In this document: positions 27,334 to 37,697 of the stretch, in pieces
Layout: every line of letters starts with the position of its first letter
Numbering within the stretch: the stretch's first letter is position 1
Source: Blautia hominis
GTDB taxonomy: Bacteria; Bacillota; Clostridia; Lachnospirales; Lachnospiraceae
NCBI GenBank assembly: GCA_002270465.1
Contig: NQOF01000002.1
Coordinates: 248,001-312,000 of the forward strand
Direction of reading: 5' to 3'
DNA: 64,000 bases
The notes under the pieces: model-generated
What the model saw: the letters and a program-made list of their open reading frames with translations, nothing else
Databases searched by the model: none
Told to the model about the DNA's origin: nothing
Position numbers and translations under genes: made by a program

Positions 27334-29499
27334 ATGAAAAATAAAAAAACACATATTTGGATAGCACTGGGAACCATTGCTGTCTTTCTTTTCATTGCCT
27401 TTTTTGGCTGTGGAAGTGATATTAAGGGAATCCGGCATATGAGGTTCGGCATTGATATCAAAGGCGGTGTGGAGGCTGTGTTCGAGCCTGTGGGAATCAC
27501 CAAAAAGCCTACTGCCAAAGAACTGGAATCTGCCAGAAATATTATTGAGGAGCGGCTGGATTCCAGAAATATACTTGACCGGGAGGTAACCATAGAGAAA
27601 CAGGAGGGCAGGATCCTTGTCAGGTTCCCCTGGAAATCCGATGAAAAAGATTTTAACCCGGAAGAGGCCATAGCGGAGCTGGGAGAGACGGCAAAGCTGA
27701 CATTTCAGGATGAAGACCACAAGGTACTGGTGGAGGGACAGGACGTTGCCAGCAGCTCTGTGGTGCAGAACAGAGATACAAGGGCGTATGAGGTAGAACT
27801 TCATTTTGATAAGAGCGGCACAGAGAAATTTGCCGGCGCCACAGAAGAGAATCTGGGAAAACATATCGGTATCTATATGGATGACACGCTGATCTCCAAC
27901 CCTGTAGTCCAGCAGAAGATAGAGGGAGGGGAGGCGGTCATCAACGGTATGGCGTCCAGGGAGGAGGCCCAGGCGCTCTCCGACAAAATAAATGCCGGTT
28001 CCCTTCCTTTTTCCATGAAGACCAGCAATTACAATACCATCAGTCCATCTCTGGGAAGCCAGGCGTTAAAGTCCATGGTGGCTGCCGCAGTGACAGCCAT
28101 GGTCCTGGTATGCCTGTTTATGAGCCTTTACTATAAGCTGCCAGGGGTGCTGAGCTGTATTACACTGCTGTTCCAGATGGCACTGCAGGTACTGGCAATC
28201 TCCATTCCCCAGTATACTATAACACTGCCCGGTATTGCAGGGCTGATCCTCTCCGCAGGTATGGCTGTGGACGCCAATATCATCATAAGTGAGCGTATCA
28301 GCGAGGAACTGATGCATGGTTCATCGGTAAAAGCTGCAGTCAAGGCAGGATACCAGAGAGCCTTTTCCTCTGTGCTGGACGGAAACATCACTACAGCAGC
28401 CGTGGCAGTCATCCTCATGCTGTTCGGATCGGGAACTATGCTGAGTTTTGGATATACGCTGTTTACCGGTGTGGTGATCAATCTATTTGCAGGTGTGTGG
28501 ATGTCCAGGACCATGCTCACCTCTGTGGTACAGTATGAGTTTTTTAAACGCCCGTCCATGTTTCGCAGGAAAAGAGAAAAGAAAATCCTGGATTTTTCCG
28601 GAAAGCGGAGATGGATCTTTCTCTTTACAGCCTGTGTGCTCCTGTCCGGTGCCATACTGAGTGCGGCAAACGGCATGAAGCTGGATACACAGTTTACCGG
28701 AGGCGTGATCCTGAAATATACATGCACAGGAGATGCGGATACGGAAAAACTCAAGGAGAGTGTGGAAGCTGTGTTAAAACGGCCCGCCAATATCCAGATT
28801 ACAGAAGACCCGGCAAGCGGGCAGCAGAAGCTGGCAGTGACCCTGGCAGGCAACAAGGGCCTTTCACCCCAGGAACAGCAGGAGGTGGCAAAGGCACTGG
28901 ATGAAGAGGGAGGACAGGAATATACGCTGTCTGAGACTTACGCGGTGGAGCCTTATATCGGTGCCAAAGCTCTGAAAAATTCCGTGCTTGCCATTGTACT
29001 TTCTGCCCTGTTTATCGTCATATATATAAGGATACGGTTTTCCTCCATGTCAGGGCTTGCGGCAGGGATTTCCGCTGTGGCAGCACTGCTGCATGATATT
29101 CTGATCGTGGTGTTTGTATTCGGTGTCTGCAGGATCCCGGTCAATGATGCCTTTGTGGCGGTGACGCTTACCATTATCGGGTATTCCATTAACGATACCA
29201 TTGTCCTCTATGACAGGATCAGGGAGAACCAGAAGAAAAAAGGAAAAGGAGAGACACTGGCAAAATTGGTAGACAGGAGCATCACGGAGACGCTGGGGCG
29301 TTCTGTCAATACGGCCCTTACGGTTGTGGCCTGTGTATTTATCATTTTTCTGTTTTCCGTATTTTACCACATAGAATCCATTCAGGTATTTTCCCTCCCG
29401 CTTCTGGCAGGGATGATCAGCGGATGTTACTCTTCCGTGTGTATTGCAGGCCCTCTTTGGGTGTGCTGGGAAGAGCATAAACAGAGTAAGAAGAAATAG
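27334..29499 (+). CDS. secDF: Protein translocase SecDF fusion
   Basis: 721 residues from the ATG at 27334; 27 upstream in-frame codons look non-coding. It uses the proton-motive force to help secretion through SecYEG. The N-terminal SecD half has TM1, the FGIDIKGGVEAVFEP motif, a short periplasmic P1 region, and TM2-6 with AGLILSAGMAVDANIIISERI. The SecF half begins about residue 425 with KLDTQFTGGVIL and ends with the TIIGYSINDTIVLYDRIREN signature. SecD and SecF are separate in many bacteria and fused in others; this is a natural fusion with an intact frame. Confidence 0.95.
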   Translation: MKNKKTHIWIALGTIAVFLFIAFFGCGSDIKGIRHMRFGIDIKGGVEAVFEPVGITKKPTAKELESARNIIEERLDSRNILDREVTIEKQEGRILVRFPWKSDEKDFNPEEAIAELGETAKLTFQDEDHKVLVEGQDVASSSVVQNRDTRAYEVELHFDKSGTEKFAGATEENLGKHIGIYMDDTLISNPVVQQKIEGGEAVINGMASREEAQALSDKINAGSLPFSMKTSNYNTISPSLGSQALKSMVAAAVTAMVLVCLFMSLYYKLPGVLSCITLLFQMALQVLAISIPQYTITLPGIAGLILSAGMAVDANIIISERISEELMHGSSVKAAVKAGYQRAFSSVLDGNITTAAVAVILMLFGSGTMLSFGYTLFTGVVINLFAGVWMSRTMLTSVVQYEFFKRPSMFRRKREKKILDFSGKRRWIFLFTACVLLSGAILSAANGMKLDTQFTGGVILKYTCTGDADTEKLKESVEAVLKRPANIQITEDPASGQQKLAVTLAGNKGLSPQEQQEVAKALDEEGGQEYTLSETYAVEPYIGAKALKNSVLAIVLSALFIVIYIRIRFSSMSGLAAGISAVAALLHDILIVVFVFGVCRIPVNDAFVAVTLTIIGYSINDTIVLYDRIRENQKKKGKGETLAKLVDRSITETLGRSVNTALTVVACVFIIFLFSVFYHIESIQVFSLPLLAGMISGCYSSVCIAGPLWVCWEEHKQSKKK

Positions 29500-29518
29500 A
29501 GGGAAAGGGTGTTTTGAG

Positions 29519-31510
29519 ATGAAAGAAGCACTAAGAGAGACAGAGATACCCTTCAGTGCAGGCGCAGTCCTGATCTCTGTAGGCGTGGTTTACGGGGATA
29601 TCGGAACCTCGCCCATGTATGTGATGAAATCTATCATAGCAGGAAACGGCGGAATTGCCCAAACGGGGGAGAATGTCATATATGGTGCGCTCTCCCTGGT
29701 CATATGGACCATTATCCTGCTGACAACAGTCAAATATGTGCTGATTGCCATGCGGGCGGACAATCACAATGAGGGCGGTATTTTTGCTCTGTTCAGCCTG
29801 GTGAAAAAATGCGGGAAATGGCTTGTGTTCCCGGCCATGATCGGAGGGGCGGCTTTGCTGGCAGACGGTATCCTGACACCTGCAGTGACCGTCACCACAG
29901 CCATTGAAGGTCTCAGAAGCATTCCGGGGGTCTATGCAGTGCTGGGTAATGATCAGGATAAGATCGTGGTCATCACTCTTGTGATCATCAGTGGGTTATT
30001 TCTGGTGCAGAAGGCAGGGACCAGTTCCATAGGAAAGGCATTTGGTCCGGTCATGACGCTGTGGTTTCTCTTTCTGGCAGCAGCCGGATGCTTTCACATT
30101 TTGGGAAATCCGGGGATCATACAGGCATTGAATCCATTGTGGGCCATCAGGATCCTGATAAGTCCTGATAACCGCATGGGGTTTATGATCCTGGGAAGTG
30201 TGTTTTTGGCAACCACAGGGGCGGAAGCCCTGTATTCAGATATGGGGCATGTGGGCAGACAGAATATTTACGCAAGCTGGCCTTTCGTGAAGATATGCCT
30301 GATCCTCAATTATCTGGGGCAGGGGGCCTGGCTGCTCTCCAACCGCAGCAGCAAAAGCCTGGCGGATATGCCGGATATGAATCCGTTTTTCGAGATGCTG
30401 CCTGAGGAAATACGGCCTGCAGGGGTGGTGCTGGGAACGATTGCAGCTATCATAGCCTCACAGGCGCTGGTGACAGGTTCTTTTACCCTTGTCTCAGAGG
30501 CCAGCAGGCTGGATTTGATGCCGCATATGCAGATCGTGTATCCATCCATGATCAAGGGGCAGATCTTTATTCCGTTGGTCAATCTGGTACTGTGGATCTC
30601 CTGTTCTCTGCTGGTGCTCTATTTCAGGACCAGTGCCCATATGGAGGCAGCATATGGTCTGGCCATAACGCTTACCATGCTGATGACCACGCTGCTTTTG
30701 TTTATCTATCTGAATAAGATCAGGAAGAAATATTGGCTTTCCTGGCTGTTTCTGGTGTTTTTCGGAGGACTGGAGGGGACCTTTTTCCTGTCCAGCCTGA
30801 GTAAATTCCAAAGGGGCGGTTATGTGGCGCTGTTTATCGCTGCTGTCCTCTTTGGAATCATGGTGGTGTGGTACCGTGGAACTGCCATAGAAAACTCGCA
30901 GGCAGTGTATCTGAAGGTGCGGGATTTTGTAGGCCAGATGGGAAGGCTGAAGGAGGATACCGGTATCCCCATTCAGACAGATAATCTTGTGTATATCACA
31001 AAAGAGACATGTGTGGAGGAGTTAGACCGGGATATCCTGTATTCCGTTTTGGACCGCCCGAAGCGGGCAAGAGCCTATTGGTTCATCAATATCCAGGTCA
31101 CGGATCAGCCCTATACCAGGGAATATACTGTGGAGAATTTTGGCACGGATTATATATTCAAGATTCAGCTCCGCCTGGGATTTAAGGTGGACCAGAGGAT
31201 TAATGTGTATCTGCGGCAGATTGTGGAGGAGCTTATTGACAGCAATGAACTTCCATCCCAGGAGCCGAAATATTCTATCTACGGGTCCGGGGAGGTGGGG
31301 AGCTTCCAGTTTTGCCTGATCCGGAAACTGCTCATACCGGAAAGCGATATCACCCCTGCCGGGCGGGCCGCGGTCTCGCTGAAATATGCCATACGCCGTG
31401 TGGCCGGCTCCTCCGCCAGATGGTACGGCCTGGAGAATTCCGCTCTGATACTGGAGTATGTCCCGCTCTTCATTAAGATGAAAAATCTCCGTCCTCTCAG
31501 GCGGGTTTGA
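29519..31510 (+). CDS. kup: Kup-family potassium uptake transporter
   Basis: 663 residues from the ATG at 29519 with AAAGGG upstream. The N-terminal signature VVYGDIGTSPMYVMK is diagnostic of KUP/HAK/KT proteins, which import potassium with protons. Twelve helices are expected up to about residue 460; the C-terminal 200 residues are a cytoplasmic domain. It starts 20 bp after secDF and may share its transcript. Confidence 0.95.
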   Translation: MKEALRETEIPFSAGAVLISVGVVYGDIGTSPMYVMKSIIAGNGGIAQTGENVIYGALSLVIWTIILLTTVKYVLIAMRADNHNEGGIFALFSLVKKCGKWLVFPAMIGGAALLADGILTPAVTVTTAIEGLRSIPGVYAVLGNDQDKIVVITLVIISGLFLVQKAGTSSIGKAFGPVMTLWFLFLAAAGCFHILGNPGIIQALNPLWAIRILISPDNRMGFMILGSVFLATTGAEALYSDMGHVGRQNIYASWPFVKICLILNYLGQGAWLLSNRSSKSLADMPDMNPFFEMLPEEIRPAGVVLGTIAAIIASQALVTGSFTLVSEASRLDLMPHMQIVYPSMIKGQIFIPLVNLVLWISCSLLVLYFRTSAHMEAAYGLAITLTMLMTTLLLFIYLNKIRKKYWLSWLFLVFFGGLEGTFFLSSLSKFQRGGYVALFIAAVLFGIMVVWYRGTAIENSQAVYLKVRDFVGQMGRLKEDTGIPIQTDNLVYITKETCVEELDRDILYSVLDRPKRARAYWFINIQVTDQPYTREYTVENFGTDYIFKIQLRLGFKVDQRINVYLRQIVEELIDSNELPSQEPKYSIYGSGEVGSFQFCLIRKLLIPESDITPAGRAAVSLKYAIRRVAGSSARWYGLENSALILEYVPLFIKMKNLRPLRRV

Positions 31511-31600
31511 ACGGTAAAACGCCGTCGAAAGTGTGCAAACTGTAAAATTGTGCAGAAATGATGAAAATAGTCATAAATAAGGTATGGATAAGCACTTGAT

Positions 31601-31622
31601 TTTTCTACAAAATAGTAGAAAA
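31601..31622. promoter_or_regulatory. Inverted-repeat operator candidate at the XRE gene
   Basis: TTTTCTAC (31601-31608) and GTAGAAAA (31615-31622) are perfect inverted arms around AAAATA. They touch the AAGGAG ribosome site of the regulator at 31635, a position that suits autorepression. Confidence 0.55.
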
Positions 31623-31634
31623 GGAGTGAATGAC

Positions 31635-31883
31635 ATGAGCGAAGATATAAATGCACAATTAATGGAACTGGGGCTTAACATAGCCTATTACAGAAAGCTA
31701 AAGGGAATCACACAGGCACAGCTTGCGCAGATGGTAGGCATAAGCAGAACGCATATCAGCAATATTGAAGCACCAAAGATGCCCACACAAATTTCTGTGG
31801 AAACACTGCTGAAAGTGGCAGAGGCACTGGAGATCAAGACGTGGAAACTGTTTGCTTTCCGCAGTGATATAAATCTGCAGTAA
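31635..31883 (+). CDS. XRE-family transcriptional regulator
   Basis: 82 residues from the ATG at 31635 (AAGGAG 8 bp upstream; an earlier in-frame ATG at 31584 has no ribosome site). It is a single helix-turn-helix of the Cro/CI type: NIAYYRKLKGITQAQLAQMVGISRTHISNIE, split here as LAQMVGIS and SRTHISNIE. A small SinR- or immunity-like regulator is likely. It may control itself through the palindrome just upstream. Other targets are unknown; the downstream isomerase has its own promoter candidate. Confidence 0.88.
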   Translation: MSEDINAQLMELGLNIAYYRKLKGITQAQLAQMVGISRTHISNIEAPKMPTQISVETLLKVAEALEIKTWKLFAFRSDINLQ

Positions 31884-31912
31884 AGGGTACGGAAAAAATG
31901 ATTATTTTCTTG

Positions 31913-31941
31913 TTGAAAAATACCATTAGAAGCGCTAAAAT
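31913..31941 (+). promoter_or_regulatory. Candidate promoter with cre-like box for the D-lyxose isomerase gene
   Basis: TTGAAA (31913-31918) and TAAAAT (31936-31941) with 17-bp spacing. The palindromic AAGCGCTA within 31930-31938 resembles the core of a catabolite-response or LacI-type operator; the outer positions match only in part. Confidence 0.4.
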
Positions 31942-31977
31942 AGGAAGCAGATAAGAGACAGAAAGGACAAAGAATAT

Positions 31978-32658
31978 ATGAAACGTTCAGAAATCAATGC
32001 AGCGCTGAAAGAGATGGAGGAGATGGTCAATAAGTGCTGTTTTAAGCTTCCGCCATTCTGCCATTTTACACCGGAAGACTGGAAGGAAAAGGGTTCCGAG
32101 TACGACGAGATCCGCGACAATATGCTGGGATGGGATATTACGGATTACGGCCTGGGCAGATTTGACGAGGTGGGATTTTCCCTCATAACCCTGAGAAACG
32201 GCAACCTGAAGATGGACAAGTATACAAAGACCTATGCAGAGAAGCTGCTGTACATAAAAGAGGGACAGATGGCCCCCATGCACTTCCACTGGAACAAGAT
32301 GGAGGATATTATAAACAGAGGAGGGGGCAATGTCCTGATCCGTGTATATAACTCCACTGAGGACGGTCAGTTTGCGGACACAGACGTGACGGTAAACTGT
32401 GACGGCAGGGAATTTACAGTGCCTGCAGGTACTCAGGTGAAGCTGCAGCCGGGTGAGAGCATAACGGTTTATCCGTATATGTATCATGATTTTGAGCTGG
32501 AGCCAGGCACAGGCCCTGTGCTTTTAGGTGAAGTTTCCATGTGCAATGACGATGAAAATGATAACCGTTTTTATGAGCCGATCGGAAGATTTCCGGAGAT
32601 AGAGGAGGACGAGTCACCGTACCGTCTGCTCTGTACAGAATATCCGAAGGCAGAATAA
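31978..32658 (+). CDS. D-lyxose/D-mannose ketol-isomerase
   Basis: 226 residues of the cupin-fold D-lyxose isomerase family (DUF1498). It interconverts D-lyxose and D-xylulose, and D-mannose and D-fructose. The metal ligands are visible: H102 and H104 in MHFHWNK, E109, and H169 in YMYHDFE. Length matches the family. It stands alone with its own promoter candidate and terminator. No pentose transporter is next to it; glpK and a DUF4432 protein follow on separate transcripts. Confidence 0.9.
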   Translation: MKRSEINAALKEMEEMVNKCCFKLPPFCHFTPEDWKEKGSEYDEIRDNMLGWDITDYGLGRFDEVGFSLITLRNGNLKMDKYTKTYAEKLLYIKEGQMAPMHFHWNKMEDIINRGGGNVLIRVYNSTEDGQFADTDVTVNCDGREFTVPAGTQVKLQPGESITVYPYMYHDFELEPGTGPVLLGEVSMCNDDENDNRFYEPIGRFPEIEEDESPYRLLCTEYPKAE

Positions 32659-32682
32659 AGCTCGAGGAGAATTGAGACAAAG

Positions 32683-32731
32683 AGCTGTCAGGCCAGAGAG
32701 AGGGATTCTTTCTGGCTGGACAGCTTTTGTT
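32683..32731 (+). terminator. Rho-independent terminator after the isomerase gene
   Basis: AGCTGTC and GGCCAGA on the left pair with TCTGGCT and GACAGCT on the right, followed by TTTTGTT. Confidence 0.8.
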
Positions 32732-32782
32732 CGTGATAACCCCTGATATACAGACTGCCGGCACCCGGGGAAGTGCCGGTGA

Positions 32783-34315
<1,533 letters not shown>

Positions 34316-34330
34316 AAAACAGGCAGAAGT

Positions 34331-34352
34331 CCCCGGGTGACGGGGATTTTTG
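34331..34352 (+). terminator. Terminator after glpK
   Basis: CCCCG, loop GGTGA, CGGGG, then ATTTTT. A short but GC-rich stem. Confidence 0.7.
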
Positions 34353-34444
34353 CTGTAATATAAGAAGACCGTAACGGTGAGAGGAATACAGCGCTGCGGC
34401 GTACTGATATCATGAAAGTTAGAGAAAGTGAAGGAAAATGCAGG

Positions 34445-35437
34445 ATGAAAAGAGAGATCATGAAGAAAACGGGCAGTATACAGCAGATAGCCTATGTGAG
34501 AAAGGTGACTTTTGAGGAAGGGGCAGCAGCAGGCCTCAGGGCTTATGAGGTGAAGACCGGGGAACTGGCCTTTACTGTGGCGATTGACAAATGTCTGGAT
34601 ATTGTGGAGATGACGTATAAAGGGGTTAACCTGAATTTTCTCAGTAAACCGGGTCTCATGAACCGCCAGAGGTTTGACAGCAGCGGGTTTGAGGCACAGA
34701 AGAGTATAATGGGCGGCATGTTTTTTACCTGCGGTACCAGCAATGTGGGAAAACCGGACCTGACGCCGGATGCACCGCTTCCCATGCACGGCTATCTGCG
34801 CTCAACACCGGCAGAGCATGTGTGTGCGGACGCTTTTTGGGATGGGGATGTATACCGCATCGTGATCTCCGGGGAAATGCGCCAGGCGGCCCTGTTTGGG
34901 GAGAATATTGTACTGAGAAGGACGATTTCAGCGGAGCTTGGAAGCAGTGAGATCAAGATACATGATGAATATGTGAATGAAGGATTCGGGGATGAGCCGT
35001 TTATGCTTCTGTACCATTGCAATGTGGGGTATCCTCTGCTGGATGAGGGGAGTGTGATTGAAGTACCCGCATTGGAAACCGTGCTGAAAGGGGAGACGGA
35101 AAAGACAGAACTTCCATGGAACCGTGTGGGAGCGCCGGTGAATCTGCTTCCGGAACAGGTGTTTTACCATAAGATCCGGTTTGATGAAAATGGCAGGGCA
35201 TGTGTAAAGGTGAAGAATCCCAAATTGGGAATGGGAATCTGCGTGGAATTTCCGGAGAAGGAACTGCCGAATTTTACCCAGTGGAAGTCCATGGCATCAG
35301 GAGACTTCGTTGTGGGGCTGGAACCTTGTAACTGCCATGTGGACGGCCAGAAATGGGAAGAGGAGAATGGTACGCTTCGCAGGATTGGAGCGGGGGAGAG
35401 GAGATGTGTAGATTTGGTACTTCGTGTGGAGGGCTGA
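34445..35437 (+). CDS. DUF4432-family protein (aldose 1-epimerase-like)
   Basis: 330 residues from the ATG at 34445, 9 bp after AAGGA. The frame is open from 34412 but has no ribosome site there. The sequence has the galactose-mutarotase-like fold pattern of DUF4432: FTVAIDKCLDIVEM, FLSKPGL, GGMFFTCG, PMHGYL, LYHCNVGYPLL and VGLEPCN. Such proteins probably bind or epimerise sugars, but the substrate is not known. The amidohydrolase gene follows closely, so the two may form a small operon. Confidence 0.82.
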   Translation: MKREIMKKTGSIQQIAYVRKVTFEEGAAAGLRAYEVKTGELAFTVAIDKCLDIVEMTYKGVNLNFLSKPGLMNRQRFDSSGFEAQKSIMGGMFFTCGTSNVGKPDLTPDAPLPMHGYLRSTPAEHVCADAFWDGDVYRIVISGEMRQAALFGENIVLRRTISAELGSSEIKIHDEYVNEGFGDEPFMLLYHCNVGYPLLDEGSVIEVPALETVLKGETEKTELPWNRVGAPVNLLPEQVFYHKIRFDENGRACVKVKNPKLGMGICVEFPEKELPNFTQWKSMASGDFVVGLEPCNCHVDGQKWEEENGTLRRIGAGERRCVDLVLRVEG

Positions 35438-35548
35438 TGTAATAGGGGATGCGCAGACGTGGAGAAAGATGAAGGGAAAGAAGGGACTATTATAATGCGG
35501 GAAGATGCCGGGAATGGATGTTATGATGGAGGGAGGAGCAGGGAGGAC

Positions 35549-36418
35549 ATGTTCGGAGAATGTCATGCGCATATCTTCATGGACGGGGTGAACTATAGAG
35601 AAGCTGTGCAGAGGCATCTGCACGGCGTGGATGATCGTGTGATCCGGCGTCATTTTAAAATGTACCGGGAGAAAGGGATCACATTTGTAAGGGACGGAGG
35701 AGATGACCTGGGAGTCTCAGAGAGGGCCAGGGAGATTGCCGGGGAGTATGGGATTGATTACCGGACGCCGATTTTTGCAATTCACAGAAAAGGCTGTTAC
35801 GGCGGGATCGTGGGTAAGGCGTACGAGAATATGAAAGAGTATGCAGAGCTTATAAGAGAAGTTAAGGCCCATAAAGGGGATTTTATTAAGATCATGACAA
35901 CGGGCATCATGGATTTTGATACAGACGGTGGAATCACAGGGGAAGCGCTGCCGTATGCGGAAGTAAAGGAGATGGTGCATATTGCCCATGAAGAGGGGTT
36001 TGCAGTCATGTGCCATACGAACGGTGCCGGTCCTGTGGCTGATTTGGTAAGGGCAGGTGCGGACAGCGTTGAGCATGGGAATTATGTCTCAGAGGAGACA
36101 CTTTTGATGATGGCCGAGTCGGATATTGTCTGGGTACCTACGATTACTGTGGTGGCAAATATGTTTGGGTGCGGCAGATTTTCGGATGAACTGCTGCATG
36201 AGATTTACGAGTTGGGAAAGAAAAACATCAGGAGGGCATTAGAGCTCGGAGTTCACATGGCTTTGGGCAGTGATGCGGGAGCTTATCTGGTCCCCCATGG
36301 ACAGGGACTGCTGGATGAATGGAGATGTTTTCAGGAGTGCGCGGAGGATGAAGATGTCTTAAAAGCACGTATTTTTGAGGGAGAGGAAAAAATTAGAAAA
36401 AAATTCAGATTTTTTTAG
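35549..36418 (+). CDS. Amidohydrolase-superfamily protein
   Basis: 289 residues from the ATG at 35549, which has GGAGGAG and GGGAGG upstream. Earlier in-frame starts (GTG 35459, ATG 35495) are possible and would add up to 30 residues of unconserved sequence. The metal-site pattern is H6 and H8 (HAHIF), a lysine in KIMTTG, histidines in MCHTNGAG and SVEHGNY, and the catalytic Asp in LGSDAGA. It is closest in feel to imidazolonepropionase/prolidase-type amidohydrolases. Substrate unknown. The region just after its stop carries the tRNA promoter. Confidence 0.82.
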   Translation: MFGECHAHIFMDGVNYREAVQRHLHGVDDRVIRRHFKMYREKGITFVRDGGDDLGVSERAREIAGEYGIDYRTPIFAIHRKGCYGGIVGKAYENMKEYAELIREVKAHKGDFIKIMTTGIMDFDTDGGITGEALPYAEVKEMVHIAHEEGFAVMCHTNGAGPVADLVRAGADSVEHGNYVSEETLLMMAESDIVWVPTITVVANMFGCGRFSDELLHEIYELGKKNIRRALELGVHMALGSDAGAYLVPHGQGLLDEWRCFQECAEDEDVLKARIFEGEEKIRKKFRFF

Positions 36419-36427
36419 GAAAAGGTA

Positions 36428-36456
36428 TTGACGAATACAAAATTTGGTGATATACT
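36428..36456 (+). promoter_or_regulatory. Promoter of the tRNA-Leu gene
   Basis: TTGACG (36428-36433) and TATACT (36451-36456), 17-bp spacing, ending 44 bp before the mature tRNA. Confidence 0.75.
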
Positions 36457-36500
36457 TTCACTTGTCGTTCGGAAGTGATAACAAAGAGCGACAGAGAAAA

Positions 36501-36584
36501 GCGGGAGTGCTGGAATTGGCAGACAGGCTAGACTAAGGATCTAGTGGTCGCAAGATCGTGTGGGTTCAAGTCCCATCTCCCGCA
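36501..36584 (+). tRNA. tRNA-Leu (anticodon AAG)
   Basis: 84-nt class II tRNA. Acceptor GCGGGAG (36501-36507) pairs with CTCCCGC (36577-36583), with discriminator A at 36584. The anticodon stem is CTAGA/TCTAG around loop CTAAGGA, giving anticodon AAG at 36535-36537, read as Leu CUU. The long variable arm (TGGTCGCAAGATCGTG) and T-loop TTCAAGT are typical of tRNA-Leu. CCA is not encoded. An A at wobble position 34 is rare in bacteria and would need conversion to inosine. Confidence 0.93.
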
Positions 36585-36595
36585 TTTTAGATGCC

Positions 36596-36624
36596 CTGTA
36601 TCTGAGAAGATACAGGTTTTTTTT
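36596..36624 (+). terminator. Terminator after tRNA-Leu
   Basis: CTGTATCT, loop GAGA, AGATACAG, then a run of eight T. Confidence 0.88.
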
Positions 36625-36645
36625 CTGTACAGAAATAAAATGCTG

Positions 36646-37497
36646 TTAATGTGGAAGGCACCGGTACTCCGAAGGGGTATACCCCGTATGTTTCTTGAAG
36701 GTAATGCAGAAGCTGTTCTCACTTTGGAATCCGCAGGCATACCCCACGTCTTTAACAGTCCTGTCTGTAGTCTTCAGGTAATAGACTGCCTGCTGAAGGC
36801 GTATGGAGGTCAGGTAGCTGTGGGGCGTCATGCCGGTCTCCTTTTTGAAGCATCGGATAAAGTAAGATAAGTTCAGGGAAACGTGGCCGGCAAGCTCCTC
36901 CATAGACAGGTTGGAGGAAAACTTTTGCTGCATATAGGAGATGGCACGTTCGCTCACCGTATTGCCGGCGGAGGCTAACAGTGTGTAATCGGGCATATCC
37001 AGAAGGAAAGAGAGCATATCCGTAATGTATTTGGAGAGCCAGATTTCATTATAAGGAACATGCATAGCAAAAATATCCAGCATATGCTGCAGAGGCCTCA
37101 AAACCTGCAGGGCCTGGCTTTTGGGCAGAGAGAAGACAAACCCGTTCTGTTTTATGACCCATTGATAATAGCTTTTTGCGGAGATGCCGTCAAAATGGAT
37201 CCACTGGATTTCCCAGGTGGAATTTGTCCCATAGATATGGGGCTGATAACAGTCAATACAGCAGAAATCACCTTCTTTCAGGCGGAATTGTTTTCCGGAG
37301 TATGTGAGATAACCGGAACCGGTCCTGACATAGAGCAGAAGAAAGCTGTCGTAGCTTGAACGCTCCACATGGTAAGTGGAATCACAGAAAAAATGCCCCA
37401 GACAGATGGGATATAAAAATTCCCGGCGGATCAAAGCGGTGGGTGTACAGAAATAAATCCTGGATTCGGGAAGAGGTGTTGGATTTGATGTTTCCAT
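36646..37497 (-). CDS. AraC-family transcriptional regulator
   Basis: 283 residues. The N-terminal cupin-like ligand domain (about 25-150) includes LKEGDFCCIDCYQPH. The C-terminal pair of helix-turn-helix motifs (about 185-280) has MEELAGHVSLNLSYFIRCF followed by DVGYACGFQSENSFCITFKKHTGYTPSEYR. It is divergent from the URO-D/ABC transporter operon and probably activates it in response to the transported compound. The 200-bp gap between them holds four GTCAAT motifs that may be its binding sites. Confidence 0.92.
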   Translation of the reverse strand: METSNPTPLPESRIYFCTPTALIRREFLYPICLGHFFCDSTYHVERSSYDSFLLLYVRTGSGYLTYSGKQFRLKEGDFCCIDCYQPHIYGTNSTWEIQWIHFDGISAKSYYQWVIKQNGFVFSLPKSQALQVLRPLQHMLDIFAMHVPYNEIWLSKYITDMLSFLLDMPDYTLLASAGNTVSERAISYMQQKFSSNLSMEELAGHVSLNLSYFIRCFKKETGMTPHSYLTSIRLQQAVYYLKTTDRTVKDVGYACGFQSENSFCITFKKHTGYTPSEYRCLPH

Positions 37498-37553
37498 AAG
37501 GTTTGCCTCCTGAGGTTTTCTTTTACTATAAAGATATAGAATTCATACGCGGT

Positions 37554-37683
37554 AGTCAATGAGAAAGGATATAATTTAGTCAATTTTTTTATATATAATG
37601 TCAATTCACTGTAATGAAAAACCCTTCTGTATCGGTTATGATATAGAAAACGGATTAACACTTAGAAGTCAATAACAGAGAGT
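37554..37683. promoter_or_regulatory. Direct-repeat operator candidate between araC-like and URO-D genes
   Basis: GTCAAT occurs on the + strand at 37555, 37579, 37600 and 37678; three are preceded by A (AGTCAAT). The first three are 24 and 21 bp apart, about two helical turns, as expected for AraC-type direct repeats. Assignment to the adjacent regulator is an inference. Confidence 0.4.
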
Positions 37684-37697
37684 AAAGGAGAATATTT

